A DNA stretch of 5,402 nucleotides from Coprothermobacter sp. (GTDB taxonomy: Bacteria > Coprothermobacterota > Coprothermobacteria > Coprothermobacterales > Coprothermobacteraceae). The DNA lies in contig DMVM01000160.1 of NCBI GenBank assembly GCA_003476705.1, forward strand, positions 1 to 5,402, written 5' to 3'. Position 1 is the first letter of the stretch. Each line of letters opens with the position of its first letter. The notes below the pieces were generated by a model, which searched no databases, had not been told where the DNA came from, and saw nothing but the letters and a program-made list of their open reading frames with translations. The position numbers and the translations under genes were made by a program. Of this stretch, positions 5,109-5,402 are shown one piece after another.

Positions 5109-5402
5109 TTATTCCAAGAGCTTGGTGATAACACCAGCTCCTACTGTCCTTCCGCCTTCTCTGATTGCAAATCTCATGCCCTCTTCTAATGCTACGGGGT
5201 AGATCAGTTCTACTTCGAACTCTGCATTGTCTCCTGGCATTACCATCTCTACTCCTGGGTCTAGCTTTATTGTCCCAGTCACGTCTGTTGTCCTTATGTA
5301 GAATTGTGGCCTGTATCCATTGAAGAATGGTGTGTGCCTTCCACCTTCCTCTTTCTTCAATACATACACTTGCGCCCTGAACTTCTTGTATGGCCTTATT
5401 GA
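5109..5402 (-). CDS. tuf: Elongation factor Tu, C-terminal fragment (cut by window edge)
   Basis: The last 97 residues of EF-Tu, covering the end of domain 2 or its linker and most of domain 3. The segment [20 protein letters not shown], followed by [20 protein letters not shown] and ending [20 protein letters not shown], is unmistakable. Domain 3 contacts the T stem of aminoacyl-tRNA and EF-Ts. The GTPase domain lies outside the window. The frame is open through base 5402; a GTG at 5367-5369 inside it is an internal valine, not a start. The stop TAA is 13 bp from rpmG. Confidence 0.98.
   Translation of the reverse strand, partial: SIRPYKKFRAQVYVLKKEEGGRHTPFFNGYRPQFYIRTTDVTGTIKLDPGVEMVMPGDNAEFEVELIYPVALEEGMRFAIREGGRTVGAGVITKLLE

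Noticed and set aside
5109..5369. Independent 86-residue ORF starting with GTG at 5367-5369.
   Set aside because: The frame continues upstream to the window edge with EF-Tu sequence, so the GTG is an internal valine codon of tuf.
1..5402. Search for mobile elements, CRISPR repeats, defence or toxin genes.
   Set aside because: Nothing of this kind is visible; essentially all of the window is explained by housekeeping genes and their leaders.

Overview
This window is a block of housekeeping genes for translation and transcription, all read on the minus strand. From high to low coordinates it holds: the 3' end of tuf (EF-Tu), rpmG (L33), tRNA-Trp(CCA), secE, nusG, rplK (L11), rplA (L1), an L10-type leader, rplJ (L10), rplL (L7/L12), a terminator/promoter junction, rimP, nusA and the 5' end of infB (IF-2). 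I see no credible gene on the plus strand; the long plus-strand frames mirror the minus-strand genes and match no family I recognise. No mobile element, CRISPR array or phage gene is visible.

The organism is a bacterium. Pointers are strong purine-rich Shine-Dalgarno sites, TTG starts on two ribosomal genes, a tRNA with an encoded CCA end placed between rpmG and secE, and a Zn-ribbon L33. Base composition looks moderate to slightly AT-rich. The arrangement fits Firmicutes or a deep-branching (possibly thermophilic) lineage such as Coprothermobacter or the Thermotogae. That placement is a guess from gene order, not a sequence match.

Layout. 5402-4634: tuf, rpmG, tRNA-Trp and secE are separated by 6 to 26 bp and have no visible terminator between them, so they probably share a transcript. 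4614-2833: nusG, rplK and rplA follow closely; the 73-bp rplK-rplA gap holds a small structured element that may be an L1 feedback site. 2832-2663: a noncoding leader ends in a strong hairpin just before the rplJ ribosome binding site, with an alternative pairing that would disrupt it. 2662-1741: rplJ and rplL. 1740-1641: three bases past the rplL stop is a near-consensus sigma-70 promoter reading toward rimP. Its predicted start point falls inside a 17-bp inverted repeat that looks like the rplL terminator. 1640-1: rimP, nusA and infB are translationally interlocked, with 41-bp and 11-bp overlaps.

The main departures from the usual bacterial plan are: rpoB/rpoC do not follow rplL (rimP-nusA-infB does); the ylxR and ylxQ genes common between nusA and infB in Firmicutes are absent; and the second KH domain of NusA has an acidic GEDG loop. 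I found no new biological system. The most interesting content is regulatory RNA structure and gene order.
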